Positions 20,900-28,766 of a DNA stretch of 53,454 nucleotides are shown here, piece by piece. The DNA is from Methylobacterium sp. WL119 (GTDB taxonomy: Bacteria; Pseudomonadota; Alphaproteobacteria; Rhizobiales; Beijerinckiaceae): NCBI RefSeq assembly GCF_008039875.1, contig NZ_VRUU01000024.1, forward strand, positions 1-53,454. Reading direction: 5' to 3'. The notes under the pieces were generated by a model. The model saw nothing but the letters and a program-made list of their open reading frames with translations, was not told the origin of the DNA and did not search any database. How positions within the stretch are numbered: the stretch's first letter is position 1; every line of letters begins with the position of its first letter. Position numbers and translations under genes: made by a program.

Positions 20900-23242
20900 C
20901 TAACCAGAACCGGCAGAAGCACCCTTGCTCTGCCCCTCGACAGCGGCCTTACCGATGAAGACCAGCGTGGGACGGTCGCGACTGTGCGGATCCTTGCCGA
21001 GTGACGCCACCTCCACCTCACCCCGCCCTACAAGCCGATCCAGCGCCAGTGTCACCTCCTCCGGCTTGAGCGCGGCCAAGGTCTCGGGAGCCGTCCGCTT
21101 CAGGAGCTTCGGAGCGTTGTACTTGCTGGTCGTTGCTAGGGTCATCTGCTGCCCACGGCATTCGTTCAGGGCCCTGGCGACAGCCTGCTCGTTCGCGTCG
21201 TCGATACTGAGGATCGAGCCCATACCGGCCTGCACGCCAGCCGGGGTGGTGCCAGACGTGACCCGGAACGCTCCCTGGTGCCACTCCAGCTTCAGCTTCG
21301 ACCCCTTCGGCCCGTAGTTGAGCTTCATGTTCGTGAGCTCGCGGGCCTTGTCCGAAAGGGTGCTCAGATAGAGCCGAGACCGGACCGCATTGCTCCAGGC
21401 GCTCGATCCGGACGTCCCCTGGCCCGATGACATGCCGGACTGGGAAGGGTGGGCGAGGACGACGACAGAGCCCCCGATCTCGTGCGCAAGGCGACCGAGA
21501 CAGCCCTTCACGAAGGTAGTGACCTGGCCGCGGTCGATCTCGCTTCCGGCATAGATGTCCGAAAGCGGATCGAGGATGATGGCGTCGGCGCAGAAGGCCA
21601 AGGCACGGTCGCGGATCTCATACCAGAGCGGCCGCAGCTCCATGCGACCGTCCCGCCCCCAGGTAGCCAGGACGTTGTCCTCGCTCGTGCGCGACGTGAT
21701 CAGCATGTTCGCGAGATCTCCGTTCGTCAGGCCGAGCGCCCGGTTGATGTCGGCTTGTCGGCGGTGGAGTTCGTCCGGGTCGTCCTCGCAGAAGACGCAC
21801 AGCACGCGGCCGGGGCGCGTGACTTGGCCGAGCCAGGGGATTCCTGCGGCCATCGCAGTGGCAAGTTGCTGTGCGAGCAGCGTCTTTCCGATGCCACCGT
21901 CGCCATAGAGCAGCGTCACCTGCCGACGCGGGATCCAGTTCTCGACCTCCCATTCTCGCGGCTTGATCACCTGCCCGGTCCATGAGGGTGGGCTGAACCA
22001 GACCGACGGCGTGGCCACCTCCGGCATCGCTACGGGAGCCGGCGCCTGGGGCTGCGCGGCCGCCGCCTCGGCGTCGAAGTGTGCCTCAATGTCGAAGGGT
22101 AGCTTGAAGTCCGAGGCTGCCTCTTTCGCGAAGTGAACCAATGACCCGGCTGAGAGATCGGATGGCGGGTGCCGTTCGTAATGCTCCCAACGGAGATCCG
22201 TGTAGTCCGGGTCATAGAGATCGCTCTTCGCACTGTAGAGGTGGAAGGCCTCCAGCCCTTCCGGCGAACCGTGCGAGGCATCGAAGAAGGCCAGGCCGCG
22301 GTTGTTCCACATGTCCCACGCTTGCACCGGTGGGTTGGGTACCGCCGCGGCTAGGGCGTCGAGATGGATCTTCCCCAAGGCGACGCCTGTCTTGAAGCCC
22401 TCTTCGCGGCTGCGCCGCCCGGGCGGGGCCTTGCTAAGGTCCACACCGGCGATGTCGGCCGCGGTCGCAACGAGGTCTTCCGCAGCCGAAAGGGCGATCT
22501 CGTTTTCCGTCTCACTCACGATAGTGCTGAGCCGGGGCACGTCCTTTGTGTGCCATGATCCAGCCCAGCGCATCGGGTGACTGAGCGGAACAGCCGTACC
22601 ATCGCCGCCGCAGAGCCGCAGAAGACCGTACCTGACCATCTTGAGCCGACGGAGATCTTCCTTCGTCGTGGCGGGCACCGTGAGCCGCCAGTAGGCATGC
22701 AGCTTGTCCTCGGGGCCGTCAGGACCGCCCCAAACACCTCCGGACCGCAGCACCAACGTCGGTTCGCCGAGAATGTGTTTCGCCTTCGCCAGCGTCTCCC
22801 GTGGCTGCTCGTCGAGTTCAATTGCGATGACCCCGCACGCGATGACGTTATCCTCGTACGCGCGCCGCCGGCCTTGGAACGTGACATCTCCGAACACGCA
22901 TGGCGGGGGGCAGAACACCGCAACCTCGTCGCCTCGTCTCGCTGCGGTCGCCGCAGCAGCCTTGGCCGCCGCGGAGAGCAGACCGTCTCCGAATGGATGC
23001 CAGTGACCAAGCGGACGTTCCTTGCCGCGGTGCTCGACAGAGCGGAACATGATGTGGCCCTGCCCCGTCTCGATGCCCTTGAAGACGGATGCGATGAACC
23101 GCCCGAGCGTGTCCCGATCCGCATTCGGCCACACCGGCGTCGAGGCGGCAGGTGTGCTCGTAGCAATCGTTTCCGCGATGTCGGCAGGAGCCTCCGACGC
23201 GTTGTCGAACGCGCGCGGCTCTGGTACGTTACCCTCTGACAT
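20900..23242 (-). CDS. RepA/Pri-Rep-type primase-helicase
   Basis: The 780-residue protein has two enzymatic parts. The N-terminal part (about 70-270) looks like an archaeo-eukaryotic-type plasmid/phage primase: GVIAIELDEQP, LVLRSGGVWGG, KLHAYWRLTVP, HPMRWAGSWHTKD. The C-terminal part (from about 430) is a RecA-like hexameric helicase (AAA_25) with Walker A GDGGIGKT (near 447) and Walker B ADAIILDPLSD (near 551). A tail with a winged-helix-like region ends the protein. ATG 23242 follows GGAAAAGG; the longer upstream frame is not natural. Such fusions initiate replication of excised satellites and plasmids. The iterons follow its 3' end. Confidence 0.88.
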   Translation of the reverse strand: MSEGNVPEPRAFDNASEAPADIAETIATSTPAASTPVWPNADRDTLGRFIASVFKGIETGQGHIMFRSVEHRGKERPLGHWHPFGDGLLSAAAKAAAATAARRGDEVAVFCPPPCVFGDVTFQGRRRAYEDNVIACGVIAIELDEQPRETLAKAKHILGEPTLVLRSGGVWGGPDGPEDKLHAYWRLTVPATTKEDLRRLKMVRYGLLRLCGGDGTAVPLSHPMRWAGSWHTKDVPRLSTIVSETENEIALSAAEDLVATAADIAGVDLSKAPPGRRSREEGFKTGVALGKIHLDALAAAVPNPPVQAWDMWNNRGLAFFDASHGSPEGLEAFHLYSAKSDLYDPDYTDLRWEHYERHPPSDLSAGSLVHFAKEAASDFKLPFDIEAHFDAEAAAAQPQAPAPVAMPEVATPSVWFSPPSWTGQVIKPREWEVENWIPRRQVTLLYGDGGIGKTLLAQQLATAMAAGIPWLGQVTRPGRVLCVFCEDDPDELHRRQADINRALGLTNGDLANMLITSRTSEDNVLATWGRDGRMELRPLWYEIRDRALAFCADAIILDPLSDIYAGSEIDRGQVTTFVKGCLGRLAHEIGGSVVVLAHPSQSGMSSGQGTSGSSAWSNAVRSRLYLSTLSDKARELTNMKLNYGPKGSKLKLEWHQGAFRVTSGTTPAGVQAGMGSILSIDDANEQAVARALNECRGQQMTLATTSKYNAPKLLKRTAPETLAALKPEEVTLALDRLVGRGEVEVASLGKDPHSRDRPTLVFIGKAAVEGQSKGASAGSG

Positions 23243-23375
23243 GTAAAGCCTTTTCCGACCGGTCGCCTTTGCCGAGGCACCGGTCGTTTTCGTGAGAGCA
23301 GCGCTCGTCACGATGGATCCAAGGGAAACCGGTCGCTGGGAACACCGGGCCGGGGTGCATCCGGAAGACCGGCTC

Positions 23376-23606
23376 TCAGGCCGCCCCCATCCACTCCCGA
23401 ACATCACGGACCCGATACCGTGGCCGGCCCTCCACGACGGTGATCCGCGGACCACGACCGTTCTTTGCCCAGACCTTCAGGGTGATCAGAGCGAAGCTGC
23501 TGATCTCGGATAGCTGGCGCCGCGTGATGAGCGTCTCGCCTGGCAGCTTCCCGAGGTCGGGCACGGGGCGAACGGAGGCAGCGTTCGAAGCAACGCTTGC
23601 AGACAT
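23376..23606 (-). CDS. AlpA-like excisionase / helix-turn-helix protein
   Basis: The 76-residue protein includes LITRRQLSEISSFALITLKV and WAKNGRGPRITVVEGRPRYR, ending VRDVREWM. This is the MerR/AlpA-like winged helix used by excisionases and by PICI master activators. It lies between the primase-helicase and the integrase operon on the same strand, the expected place for a regulator of excision and replication. A 133-base gap precedes the primase-helicase start. Confidence 0.8.
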   Translation of the reverse strand: MSASVASNAASVRPVPDLGKLPGETLITRRQLSEISSFALITLKVWAKNGRGPRITVVEGRPRYRVRDVREWMGAA

Positions 23607-24032
23607 GAGGGCTCTCCCGGGCGAGCGGCATGAAAGCGCGTCTCGCTGATGCGGATGGATCGGCTAGAGCTGCTTCAGGTTCGCCGTTTCATCAGGTTCG
23701 CAGGGATTGCAGCAACCGAACCATATATGGATTCTAAGCAATCGTCAAGTTCATGACGGTATAGTTTTTGCGATTTGCCCGCATGGGGCAAAATTAAGCG
23801 CATTTTGACATACAGATACTGGTCTGCTCTGACATACATACGCTGGGAAGACGTTGCCTGCCCGCGACGCTTTCGGCGGGTAATCACTGCTAGCCAATCT
23901 CGAATGTGCCCAAGGCGACATCAGAGGCTCGGTCGTTCCATCCTTCCGCGATGGTTCATGATCGGCTTGCCCCGTCCCGGCACCTGAAGAACTCCTGAGA
24001 GAACCGTGCCTTGTCGCGGACCGTGGAATCCA
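23607..24032. other. Control region between integrase operon and AlpA-like gene
   Basis: No gene is convincing; a 70-codon minus-strand ORF at 23675-23887 is weak. Direct repeats TCAGGTTCGC lie at 23675 and 23692 (17 bases apart), and TGACATAC at 23807 and 23831. TTTGCCC/GGGCAAA (23775-23793) forms a hairpin. The region is AT-richer than its neighbours and probably contains the promoter and operator of the AlpA-like and replication genes. Confidence 0.45.
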
Positions 24033-24061
24033 GTGGCAAAACCTCAAGCGGGTTTTGCCAC
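24033..24061 (-). terminator. Hairpin closing the integrase operon
   Basis: GTGGCAAAACC and GGTTTTGCCAC form a perfect 11-bp stem with a 7-base loop. The loop contains the TGA of the 36-residue ORF. No T-run follows, so it may act as a terminator or mRNA stabiliser. Confidence 0.5.
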
Positions 24062-24154
24062 CTCGCATGTGACGCGAACGCGCTTCAGGCCCTGAGGAAC
24101 GATCATCTGCTTCTTGGTGCGGTAGTAAGCTCGTTTGAGGCTGTCGACCGTCAT
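24044..24154 (-). CDS. 36-residue basic microprotein coupled to the integrase operon
   Basis: ATG 24154 overlaps the TGA of the 122-residue gene (ATGA). The product starts MTVDSLKRAYYRTKKQMIVP and ends with KRVRVTCEVAKPA; it is strongly basic. The coupling, sensible composition and hairpin at its end support a real gene. It may bind nucleic acid (inference); no family is known. Confidence 0.55.
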   Translation of the reverse strand: MTVDSLKRAYYRTKKQMIVPQGLKRVRVTCEVAKPA

Positions 24155-24519
24155 GCGGCGGCCAAAAGCTGCGCAAGCGCCGCCTCGAACACCTCGTCGC
24201 CTTTCAGCCCTTGGGCTCGTATGCGTTCGATGACGAAGTACTCGCTGATCCGATCGACCGCCTTCGATGGCGGGCCATTCCGATGCGGGAGGTCGGAGAG
24301 GATGCCAAGGAGCCCGCGAACGGTCCGGGCAAGGGGCGTCTCGGACCGCACGGCTTCGAGCACTGCATCCGGATCTTCGCCACGCTCGACCGCCGCATGG
24401 CGAATGAACGCCAGCCCCATCTCGTGCTCCACTTCCTGCTCCGCATTCCCGCACAGACGCCGCGGCCAGTGCGGGTCTTCGAGCGCGGCGCGCACCTCGG
24501 CCTCATTCAGGAGCTTCAT
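24151..24519 (-). CDS. 122-residue hypothetical protein coupled to the integrase
   Basis: The acidic helical protein starts MKLLNEAEVRAALEDPHWPR and includes EVEHEMGLAFIRHAAVERG and DRISEYFVIERIRAQGLKG. Its ATG overlaps the integrase stop (ATGA), and its stop overlaps the next ATG. No family is recognised. Coupled translation suggests it works with the integrase, perhaps as a directionality or stability partner (inference). Confidence 0.65.
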   Translation of the reverse strand: MKLLNEAEVRAALEDPHWPRRLCGNAEQEVEHEMGLAFIRHAAVERGEDPDAVLEAVRSETPLARTVRGLLGILSDLPHRNGPPSKAVDRISEYFVIERIRAQGLKGDEVFEAALAQLLAAA

Positions 24520-25733
24520 GCGGCAGCGCTTAATTCATGCGAGCCTTCGTCCAGAGCGGTGACGTGATCCGCCCAGGCCGCGAAGGCGAAGCGCAGCTTC
24601 GGGATCGCATCGTCCCGGTTGTAGATCGCCTCGAGATCCTCGCGGGCGTGGCCGATCGAGATCTCCGCGGTGTCGGCGTCGATGCCGAGCTTGGAAAGGC
24701 CGGTCCGGAAGGTGCGCCGGAGATCATGCAGGCCGAAATCGACGCCGGACGCTTTGCGCATGCCGTCGACGAGCTTCGTCCAACCGTTCATCGCCCTCCC
24801 CGTCTTCACCGACGGGAAGACCAGTTCGGACCGGGCGTCGCGTTCGCATAGGTCGAGGATCACGCGCAGCTGCGGAGCAATCGGCGCCTTGTGCCCCCTC
24901 CCCTGCTTCGTGAAGATGGCAGGGAGATCGAGTACGCCAGTGACCTCGTCGACCATTTGCCAGGTGACGCCGGCTCCTTCTCCCCGGCGGCATCCGGTCA
25001 GGATCAGGAAGCGGATCAACCTGCCGATCGTGGTCCGGGGGTCGGCAGCACGCCAGATCCGAAGAAGCTCGGCATCGGACAGCGCCCGCCCCTTCATCAC
25101 CTTCGAGACCTTGTCGGCGCGCGTTGCACGTTCCTTCCGGTGACCGGCCAAAGGATTGACGGCGAGAACCTTGGCGTCCGACACGCACCACGTCAGGAAT
25201 GCCCGGCAGAGGGTGCGGAACATATCCGCGGCGCCGGCCAGGCCCTTGGCCCTGATGCCCTCGATGATCTTCGCGTACTCGGCACCCGTGATCGTCGTGA
25301 CATCGCGAGACAGAAGGGCGGCGAGCCTGCCGCGCAATGCGCTCATCACCGACTTGCGGTTCACGTACTGCCGGCGCTCCAGGTTCGCGTCGTAGCGGTC
25401 GAGCAGCTCGCCCAACCGGGCGCGGTCCTTGGCTCGGTGCTGCGCGCGATCTCCAAGCGGATCGGCACCGCGCGCGATCTGCCCGAGGGCGATCAAAGCG
25501 AGCTTCCGGGCGTCGGCGACCTTGGCGACGGCGCTGAGCGTCGCCAGCTTCATTTTCTTCGTGTTGGCGCTTCGGCCTGTACCAGCAGGCCGGTAGCTCA
25601 AGATCCACGTTTTTCCGCCGGGGCGGATGCGCAGTCCGAAGCCGATGATATCGGCGTCCCAGACGACTCCATCCTTCACCCCTTCCGGCAGAACTACCCG
25701 AGCGGCGAGCGCGTCAGTGAGCTTCACTTTCAT
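24516..25733 (-). CDS. Tyrosine recombinase (integrase)
   Basis: The 405-residue protein has a DUF4102-like N-terminal arm domain (WDADIIGFGLRIRPGGKTW), a core-binding domain, and a catalytic domain. The catalytic domain carries TGCRRGEGAGVTW, the HDLRR box (His336, Arg339), IGHARED (His362) and the nucleophile in EAIYNRDD (Tyr371). It recombines the 46-bp tRNA-Thr core to integrate or excise the element. It starts 158 bases from attR and points inward. The catalytic set looks complete, so the enzyme is probably active. Confidence 0.95.
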   Translation of the reverse strand: MKVKLTDALAARVVLPEGVKDGVVWDADIIGFGLRIRPGGKTWILSYRPAGTGRSANTKKMKLATLSAVAKVADARKLALIALGQIARGADPLGDRAQHRAKDRARLGELLDRYDANLERRQYVNRKSVMSALRGRLAALLSRDVTTITGAEYAKIIEGIRAKGLAGAADMFRTLCRAFLTWCVSDAKVLAVNPLAGHRKERATRADKVSKVMKGRALSDAELLRIWRAADPRTTIGRLIRFLILTGCRRGEGAGVTWQMVDEVTGVLDLPAIFTKQGRGHKAPIAPQLRVILDLCERDARSELVFPSVKTGRAMNGWTKLVDGMRKASGVDFGLHDLRRTFRTGLSKLGIDADTAEISIGHAREDLEAIYNRDDAIPKLRFAFAAWADHVTALDEGSHELSAAA

Positions 25734-25758
25734 CGCCTAGCGCTCCTTGGACAGCACA

Positions 25759-25769
25759 TGGGCAGCACC
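25759..25769 (+). repeat. Candidate integrase arm-type repeat, right arm
   Basis: TGGGCAGCACC matches the repeat in the left arm (4323-4333) in the same orientation. It lies between the integrase start and attR. Confidence 0.35.
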
Positions 25770-25890
25770 GAGCAGCAAAACTCCAGCATCGCCACGTAAA
25801 CCAAGTTATCCCGAAAAGCTCACCTATAACAGGGGCCTAGTACCGCCGGCATATACCTCTGTAGACCCTCATGATCCGGGTGCGACACTT

Positions 25891-25936
25891 TTGGTAATGA
25901 GGAGGTCGTGGGTTCGATCCCCCCTCGCAGCACCAT
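25891..25936 (+). repeat. attR core (partial tRNA-Thr copy)
   Basis: These 46 bases are identical to 4199-4244. Only the 3' part of the tRNA is present, so it is not a functional tRNA. Chromosomal DNA resumes at 25937. Confidence 0.92.
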
Positions 25937-26287
25937 CAATCCACGCCTCCGATGAGCACTGAGATCGACCGGTAGGGCGCTGTCCCCCGGGCGCGCTTTT
26001 TCGGATGGGCGGCACGCGGGCGAGCCAAGCTCCCCCTGCCCGATCGACATCCCCGAACACCACCTTGTCGGGACGGTCTCGTTCCCGGTCGGCTTGGGTG
26101 CCGGCTTGGGCCGCGGCGGAGGCGACGGATCGCTCTCGGCAGCGTGGTCATGGACCGGTGCGCCCCGGCTCGCGGATCGGCCCATGCCGATCGTGCCATC
26201 GCCCATGCCGCCGGCCGGAAATTCGGCGCTGATGCGCGGGCGGTCATGGGCGGGGCGCATGTCCTGCGCCCCGCGAACGCAAGCCCC
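25937..26287. other. Gene-free chromosomal flank right of attR
   Basis: No supported gene is seen in these 351 bases. The ORFs present are Arg/Ser/Pro-rich shadows. Before integration this was the sequence directly downstream of tRNA-Thr. Confidence 0.4.
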
Positions 26288-26488
26288 TTACTTGTTGGTC
26301 CGGCCCTGGTGGTTCGGATCGATCCCGCCGTCGAGCTTCGTCTCGTTGGCCGTGTCGCCCTCCACCGTCGAGTCCGCCTCAATGTCCTCGATGTCGTGAC
26401 CCGTCAGGCCTCGGGACTGGCCGATCCCCGGATTGCCCTTCAGGTCGGCATCGGTCGGCGTATCGGTCTTCGGGTGCTTGTTCGACAT
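26288..26488 (-). CDS. Small acidic disordered protein
   Basis: The 66-residue product begins MSNKHPKTDTPTDADLKGNP and continues GIGQSRGLTGHDIEDIEADS, ending with GGIDPNHQGRTNK. It is highly hydrophilic and probably unstructured. Similar miniature proteins are common in Methylobacterium; the function is unknown. ATG 26488 is the first start that gives this composition. Confidence 0.6.
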   Translation of the reverse strand: MSNKHPKTDTPTDADLKGNPGIGQSRGLTGHDIEDIEADSTVEGDTANETKLDGGIDPNHQGRTNK

Positions 26489-26808
26489 GGGTGCTCCAAT
26501 CGGTCGGCCGGCGCGAAGCCTGCGCCGCAGCCTCGGGACGTGGGGAGCAAACCCCGGGTCGAAACGGCCGTTCCGATCGCCCGGCGCGGAGCGACCCTCG
26601 GCCGCGCCGCACGGTGCGCGGGTGTCGGCTCGCGTACGCCGACCGTGCTCCCGAGAAAGCCGCCGATCGATCGCCAGCGGGCGGGAGAAGGGATCGCCGT
26701 CGGCCTCATCGCGGGGCGAAGGAAAGCCCGCACGGCCGAGACGTGCCGTCCGGCCCGCCCACGGCCGCCTGATGATCCGGCGCCCGCGATGGCCGTGGCC
26801 GCGCTCCG
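26489..26808. other. Gene-poor spacer
   Basis: About 320 bases of very GC-rich DNA. ORFs on both strands have shadow composition, and no repeat or terminator stands out. Confidence 0.35.
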
Positions 26809-27021
26809 TCAGAGCTGCCCGCGGACGTAGCCGCGCGAGACCAGCCGGTCCCGCCGCAGCGACCGGCGCTCGGCCTCGGCCAGGTCTGCGAGCGCGTCCT
26901 CGACCACCTGCACCAGCGCGATCCAGGCATCGCCGCGGGCGGCCCTCCGGTAGGCCAGCGCGATCGTCTCGGCCTCGGTGAGCCGGATCTCCACAGGCGG
27001 TTGGTGGGGCTGGGGGTGCAT
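26809..27021 (-). CDS. Small helical hypothetical protein
   Basis: The 70-residue protein begins MHPQPHQPPVEIRLTEAETI and continues with a long Ala/Arg helix to VRGQL. Its start matches the truncated remnant at 11060-11143 in the island. It is divergent from the DUF6894 gene 123 bases away, and this divergent pair is the unit duplicated in the island. The function is unknown. Confidence 0.6.
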   Translation of the reverse strand: MHPQPHQPPVEIRLTEAETIALAYRRAARGDAWIALVQVVEDALADLAEAERRSLRRDRLVSRGYVRGQL

Positions 27022-27144
27022 CGCGGCTCCGAGTTGTCCAAGAACATACAAGGAACAAACAGCAAGCGGGCCGACGGTTCAACCATGGCGAGCACGGTGG
27101 GCCACGGAACGGTGAGATGCTGTGGAGGGCGGGGTAGAAGGCCA

Positions 27145-27396
27145 ATGCCGACACCGCTTTACCGTTTCCACTGCACGAACGGCTTCGACCTCGTGGCCGA
27201 TCTCCAGGGCAGGCGGCTGCCGACCTGGGCGCTCATGCGCCTCCACGCCGAGCGGGTCGCGATCGACCTGATGCTCGGCAGCGCGCGGCGCGATTGGTCG
27301 GCCTGGACGGTCGAGATCTACGATGCGGCGGGCCGACACGTGATCTCGAAGCCGTTCGTGGACATTCTCGAGAGCCGATCGGAACGGAAGAAATAG
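27145..27396 (+). CDS. DUF6894 family small protein (chromosomal copy)
   Basis: The 83-residue protein starts MPTPLYRFHCTNGFDLVADL and contains LPTWALMRLHAERVAIDLML and DWSAWTVEIYDAAG. It is close to the island protein at 11267-11500 but has a longer charged C-terminus (ESRSERKK). The conserved leader (about 27050-27144) includes an in-frame ATG at 27085 and the palindrome GGTTCAACC. The function is unknown; relatives are numerous in Methylobacterium. Confidence 0.75.
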   Translation: MPTPLYRFHCTNGFDLVADLQGRRLPTWALMRLHAERVAIDLMLGSARRDWSAWTVEIYDAAGRHVISKPFVDILESRSERKK

Positions 27397-27468
27397 TTTC
27401 TGTTTTTCGCTGCCGAATGGCCTCGAACCAGCGACAGCGCAGAAGATTGACTTGTCATGGAGGCAGCC

Positions 27469-28155
27469 ATGACAGCAAAGCGCATGATCCTATCCACCCT
27501 TGTGCTGTGTATCCTTCCCGCGGCGACGGCGACCGCTCAGACCGGCGACATCCGGACCGGTGCGATCCCGCCCGTCAACGAGAAGGCGGTGACCACGACC
27601 GCCGTCGGGCAGACCAAACCGCCGAGCCGTGATGCGGGCTCGGTATCGGACCGATCGAGATCACCCGGCGACGTCGAGGACGGCATGATCCGGAACATCT
27701 GTATCGGGTGCGAGCCGGATCGCAGCACGCTCGACACGGTGACGACGAACGTTCCCCCCAGGACCGGGGGCGAAACCTGGAATACGAAGCTCGAGCGGCT
27801 TCGCAAGTTGCCCGAACCCAGCAAGCAGGGCGACCTCGATACCTTCTCTCTCGCTTCGGCCCATCGCGAGCGAGCGGAATCGGTGCAGGAGAAGACCAAC
27901 GGCCTGTGGCAATCGTGGCTGGTCTCCGTGTGCGAGGGCTGCGGAGACCAGAAGCCGGCCAAGGCCTGGAACCTGCAGGATCGGCCCTCCTTCCGGCTCG
28001 GATCGGTCACGCCGGATCGTCCGGAGGGCGACGCGTCGTCCGAAAAGACGCGCCCGGCCGAGCCGAGGCAGGTCGCCGTCCACCATCACGGCGCCTTCGA
28101 GGCGGACCTCTCCCCCGAGAACGTCGGCTCGATCAGGCGCATGCCGCAACGCTGA
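27469..28155 (+). CDS. Exported protein with two CxxC-type blocks
   Basis: The 228-residue protein has a signal peptide (MTAKRMILSTLVLCILPAAT, cleavage near ATAQ), a Thr/Ser-rich linker, the block NICIGCEPDRS, and later LWQSWLVSVCEGCGDQKPAK. The second block resembles the island protein at 12722-13063. Two Cys pairs in the periplasm suggest disulfide or metal binding; nothing more can be said. ATG 27469 follows GGAGG with correct spacing and is preferred over ATG 27457. Confidence 0.65.
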   Translation: MTAKRMILSTLVLCILPAATATAQTGDIRTGAIPPVNEKAVTTTAVGQTKPPSRDAGSVSDRSRSPGDVEDGMIRNICIGCEPDRSTLDTVTTNVPPRTGGETWNTKLERLRKLPEPSKQGDLDTFSLASAHRERAESVQEKTNGLWQSWLVSVCEGCGDQKPAKAWNLQDRPSFRLGSVTPDRPEGDASSEKTRPAEPRQVAVHHHGAFEADLSPENVGSIRRMPQR

Positions 28156-28375
28156 TCCGATCGGCTCCCCCTCTCGTCCGCGACCGCCTCGTCCCGGTGC
28201 GGACCATCCGCTCGCCCGTCCTCGCGACGGTCGCGGCCTGCACGCGCTCGCCCCCCCGGGCCGGCGGCCGATGTCCAGAGCGGATGACGCGGCTCGGCGT
28301 TTCGTCGCACGCTTCGGCGGCGCCCGAACCGTGATCGATGCGGGCGGTTGCCGCGTGACCACGAGAGAGGATGTG

Positions 28376-28702
28376 ATGATGTCGAACCCAGCCAAGGGTC
28401 GGTCCGGCGACGGTCAGCAGCACGAGACGACGAGCGCGCAGGCCGAGCGGGCGGCCGAGGTGCAGCGGGCCGGAAGCGCCGAGGCGGGGGCCGGCCACCC
28501 CGAGGTTCTCGAAGGCGGCAAGGCGGAGGCGCCGACGGAGGGCAAGGGGCAGCCGAAATCCGCAGCCTCGAACGCGCCGGCCGGTGCGACGAGCGACGCC
28601 GCCACCAGCTCGGCGACGGTCGGGAAGGCCGAGAAGGAGGCTGCAGCCGCGGCCGGCGCCGGCAAGGCGCAGCACGGGCGCGGGCACCGCAAGGCGGAGT
28701 AG
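28376..28702 (+). CDS. Ala/Glu/Gly-rich low-complexity protein
   Basis: The 108-residue product starts MMSNPAKGRSGDGQQHETTS and continues with Ala/Glu/Gly/Lys-rich sequence to HGRGHRKAE. It is likely disordered. GAGAGG lies before the tandem ATGs at 28376 and 28379. It could be a stress-type hydrophilic protein (inference). It converges on the chromosomal mucR with a shared terminator between them. Confidence 0.5.
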   Translation: MMSNPAKGRSGDGQQHETTSAQAERAAEVQRAGSAEAGAGHPEVLEGGKAEAPTEGKGQPKSAASNAPAGATSDAATSSATVGKAEKEAAAAAGAGKAQHGRGHRKAE

Positions 28703-28724
28703 CACGCTCTCGCCGGGCGATCCG

Positions 28725-28755
28725 GCCCCGTCCCGATCCACCCACGGGACGGGGC
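28725..28755. terminator. Bidirectional hairpin between convergent genes
   Basis: GCCCCGTCCC and GGGACGGGGC form a perfect 10-bp stem with an 11-base loop. It lies between the stops at 28702 and 28767. Confidence 0.6.
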
Positions 28756-28766
28756 GTCGAACGGCG

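Larger units (their letters stand above)
4199..25936. mobile_element. Integrated element in tRNA-Thr with integrase, AlpA-like protein, primase-helicase and iterons
   Basis: The element is delimited by a perfect 46-bp direct repeat of the tRNA-Thr 3' end. A tyrosine integrase lies next to the right repeat and points inward. Reading leftwards come two small coupled ORFs, an AlpA-like protein, a RepA-type primase-helicase and an iteron cluster. The rest is cargo: sugar-modification genes, a methyltransferase, a phage-like three-gene cassette, a resolvase and nhaA. No conjugation genes and no terminase, portal, capsid or tail genes are visible, which argues against an ICE or full prophage. A satellite or plasmid-like integrated element fits best (inference). 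Confidence 0.9.

Noticed and set aside
23675..23887. 70-codon minus-strand ORF upstream of the AlpA-like gene
   Set aside because: No ribosome-binding site, and it overlaps a repeat-bearing control region; evidence for a gene is too weak.
4199..25936. Complete prophage
   Set aside because: No terminase, portal, capsid, tail or lysis gene was recognised; only one virion-like protein is present.
4199..25936. Integrative conjugative element
   Set aside because: No relaxase, coupling protein or type IV secretion gene is visible in the element.
25820..26260. Minus-strand ORF across attR with RGGIEPTTSSLP
   Set aside because: It is another antisense reading of the tRNA fragment, not a gene.
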